A stretch of DNA of 7,967 bases, taken from Dehalococcoidia bacterium UBA5627. GTDB lineage: Bacteria; Chloroflexota; Dehalococcoidia; Dehalococcoidales; UBA5627. The position numbers and the translations under genes were made by a program. The stretch's first letter is position 1; the number at the start of each line of letters is the position of its first letter. Of this stretch, positions 6,286 to 7,967 are shown in pieces. The stretch is from assembly GCA_002421585.1 (NCBI GenBank), contig DIKD01000038.1, forward strand, positions 8,010 to 15,976, in the 5' to 3' direction. The notes beneath the pieces were generated by a model. The model saw only the letters and a program-made list of their open reading frames with translations, was not told the DNA's origin and made no database searches.

Positions 6286-6356
6286 AGGGGTGGGGTTAAT
6301 TCATTTTTATACACGTCCCTAATACTCCATTCTGATAAGGTAAGCAAATTAAATAA

Positions 6357-7967
6357 CTATGCTTCCAGATTAGCCAGATGCTCTTTAAGCTTGTCTAGCT
6401 TCTCCTGCTTACCGGCAAGATTGGCTCGTTCTTTTTCGACCACTTGGGCAGGGGCTTTCGACAAGAATGCCTCATCATTAAGCCTGCCTTCGAGACGAAT
6501 TACCTCATTTTCAAGCTGGTCGATTTCTTTCTGTACGCGCTTCTTCTCAGCCTCGATATCCACCATGCTGTGCATGGGAATAACCACTTCTACCCCTTTC
6601 AGCACGATGACAAGAGAGTTCTCGGGCGAAGCCCCGTCCCTGTTTCGTTTGATTGCCGGAGCAGCCTTTGCCAGCATCCGAATTGCCGAATCATAAGCGC
6701 CAATCTCCTTTTCCATATGTCCGGCATAAATTATTGCTTCGATTTGTTTGGATTGCTCCACCTTATATTCGGTTCTGGCGTTACGGATCGAGCGTATTAT
6801 TTCCACCACGGAAGCCATCACTTCTTCGGCAACAGTGTCCTTAAAAGACTCATCGGTCTTCGGGTATGCGGCAATCATAATGGATTCCGGCCGGGATTTA
6901 TCTTCGGGTAGTTTTTCTACAATGTTCTGCCACAACTCCTCGGTTATAAACGGCATAAAAGGATGCAGCAGGCGTAACGATTTTTCCAGTACTTCTATCA
7001 AAACGGGGATTGGGGAAACGACACCCTCACCGGCATTCAATCTGACCTTACTGATTTCGATGTACCAATCGCAGAACTCTCCCCAAAGGAAATCGTGTAT
7101 TTGCCGTTGCACTTCGCCGAACTGGTATTCCTTCATTAACCTGTCGACATCGGCAATGATGGTATTCAAGCGGCTCAGTACCCATCTATCCTCCAAAGGA
7201 ATAGATTCTCTGTCGATTTTCATATCGCCGCTGTAGGATTCCATACTCTTTAACACAAATCGAGTGGCATTCCACATCTTGTTGGCAAAGTTTCTGCCGG
7301 CTTCCATCTTAATAGGAGTAATCTTGGTATCATTGCCCGGCGAAATACCGGTAGAAAGCGCAAAGCGCAGGGCATCGGTGCCATAGCGGTCCATAAGCTC
7401 CAGCGGGTCGACAACGTTGCCTTTGGTTTTACTCATCTTTTCGCCTTTTTCATCGCGCACCAGCCCGTGCAAATAAACAGTGCGGAAAGGTATTTCACCC
7501 GTATCTTCGATGCCCAGCATTATCATACGGGCAACCCAGAAGAAGAGGATGTCGTAAGCCGTTTCCATCACAGAGGTGGGATAGAAATAGCGGAAGTCCT
7601 CCGTATCGTCAGGCCAGCCGAGCGTCGAATGGGGCCAAAGACCGGAACTGAACCAGGTATCCAGAACATCCGGGTCCTGCTCTATTTCTGTTGAGCCGCA
7701 GCCCGAACAGCGCTGCGGGTCTTTGGTATCCACCGTCAGCGCATCGCATTTTTTACAGTACCATACCGGAATGCGGTGTCCCCACCATAACTGGCGTGAG
7801 ATACACCAATCGCGGATATTTTCCATCCAGTTTGAGTAAACCTTGGTAAAACGTTCGGGCAGAATGGTAATCCTGCCATCGGTTACCGCTTCAATGGCCG
7901 GTTTTGCCAGCGGTTCCATCTTTACAAACCACTGCTTGCTGGCAATCGGCTCTACGATGGTATGACA
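6357..7967 (-). CDS. valS: Valyl-tRNA synthetase, C-terminal part (5' end outside window)
   Basis: This class I synthetase charges tRNA-Val with valine in the cytosol. The window holds the last 536 residues of a protein usually near 880. The frame is open to the right edge, where it reads CHTIVEPIASKQWFVKMEPLA, so the Met at 7917-7919 is internal. The HIGH motif and most of the editing domain are outside. Visible are ISRQLWWGHRIPVWY (about fragment residues 56-70), a zinc-knuckle-like set Cys71, Cys74, Cys87 and Cys90, DPDVLDTWFSSGLWP, the catalytic KMSKT (177-181; KMSKS in most ValRS) followed by KGNVVDPLELMDRYGTDALR, the anticodon-binding helical domain with DFLWGEFCDWYIE, and a C-terminal coiled coil of about 68 residues. 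That coiled coil marks ValRS as opposed to IleRS or LeuRS. It converges on the plus-strand genes. Identity is secure. Confidence 0.98.
   Translation of the reverse strand, partial: CHTIVEPIASKQWFVKMEPLAKPAIEAVTDGRITILPERFTKVYSNWMENIRDWCISRQLWWGHRIPVWYCKKCDALTVDTKDPQRCSGCGSTEIEQDPDVLDTWFSSGLWPHSTLGWPDDTEDFRYFYPTSVMETAYDILFFWVARMIMLGIEDTGEIPFRTVYLHGLVRDEKGEKMSKTKGNVVDPLELMDRYGTDALRFALSTGISPGNDTKITPIKMEAGRNFANKMWNATRFVLKSMESYSGDMKIDRESIPLEDRWVLSRLNTIIADVDRLMKEYQFGEVQRQIHDFLWGEFCDWYIEISKVRLNAGEGVVSPIPVLIEVLEKSLRLLHPFMPFITEELWQNIVEKLPEDKSRPESIMIAAYPKTDESFKDTVAEEVMASVVEIIRSIRNARTEYKVEQSKQIEAIIYAGHMEKEIGAYDSAIRMLAKAAPAIKRNRDGASPENSLVIVLKGVEVVIPMHSMVDIEAEKKRVQKEIDQLENEVIRLEGRLNDEAFLSKAPAQVVEKERANLAGKQEKLDKLKEHLANLEA

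Larger units (their letters stand above)
5917..6356. other. Repeat-rich non-coding gap between convergent genes
   Basis: These 440 bases contain no gene that I can support. From left to right they hold the strong terminator, a REP-like hairpin (5976-6013), the second copy of the 42-nt repeat (6032-6073), about 130 nt with nothing recognisable (6074-6206), and two adjacent hairpins (6207-6233 and 6251-6285). No clear valS terminator with a U-run on the minus strand was found. Confidence 0.7.

Noticed and set aside
6265..7236. Several plus-strand open frames opposite valS
   Set aside because: They are antisense to continuous, highly conserved ValRS sequence and have no ribosome sites or recognisable products.

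Overview
This window looks like ordinary chromosomal housekeeping DNA from a bacterium. The gene set and order are the 3' end of glyA, then prs, a DUF2007 gene and secA, with a convergent valS. The type of Prs and the chain insertion in SecA suggest Chloroflexota, probably a Dehalococcoidia-like lineage. That placement is inferred from remembered family features and was not tested by a search.

Positions 1-4439 hold a tightly spaced plus-strand run: the C-terminal part of serine hydroxymethyltransferase (glyA), ribose-phosphate pyrophosphokinase (prs), a small DUF2007 protein, and the preprotein translocase ATPase (secA). Gaps are 53 nt or less and I see no clear internal promoter or terminator, so it reads as one operon whose promoter lies left of the window. 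GlyA supplies one-carbon units and Prs supplies PRPP, both needed for nucleotide synthesis. SecA drives protein export and is linked to them only by position.

Positions 4440-4737 are non-coding. They hold a REP-like hairpin cluster just after secA, a possible weak terminator, and two copies of a 21-nt hairpin. Two less familiar plus-strand genes follow: a 228-residue soluble protein of unknown function (4738-5424) and a 128-residue, four-helix membrane protein (5530-5916). The second has a consensus Shine-Dalgarno sequence and is closed by a textbook intrinsic terminator (5942-5975).

Positions 5976-6356 are a second repeat-rich gap between convergent genes. They hold more REP-like hairpins and a third copy of the 21-nt hairpin. 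From 6357 to the right edge the minus strand encodes the C-terminal 536 residues of valyl-tRNA synthetase (valS).

I found no new defence, mobile or biosynthetic system. The most unusual signal is the family of three 21-nt hairpins in the two gaps: same size, same mismatch position, and base changes that preserve pairing. The two uncharacterised genes come next.
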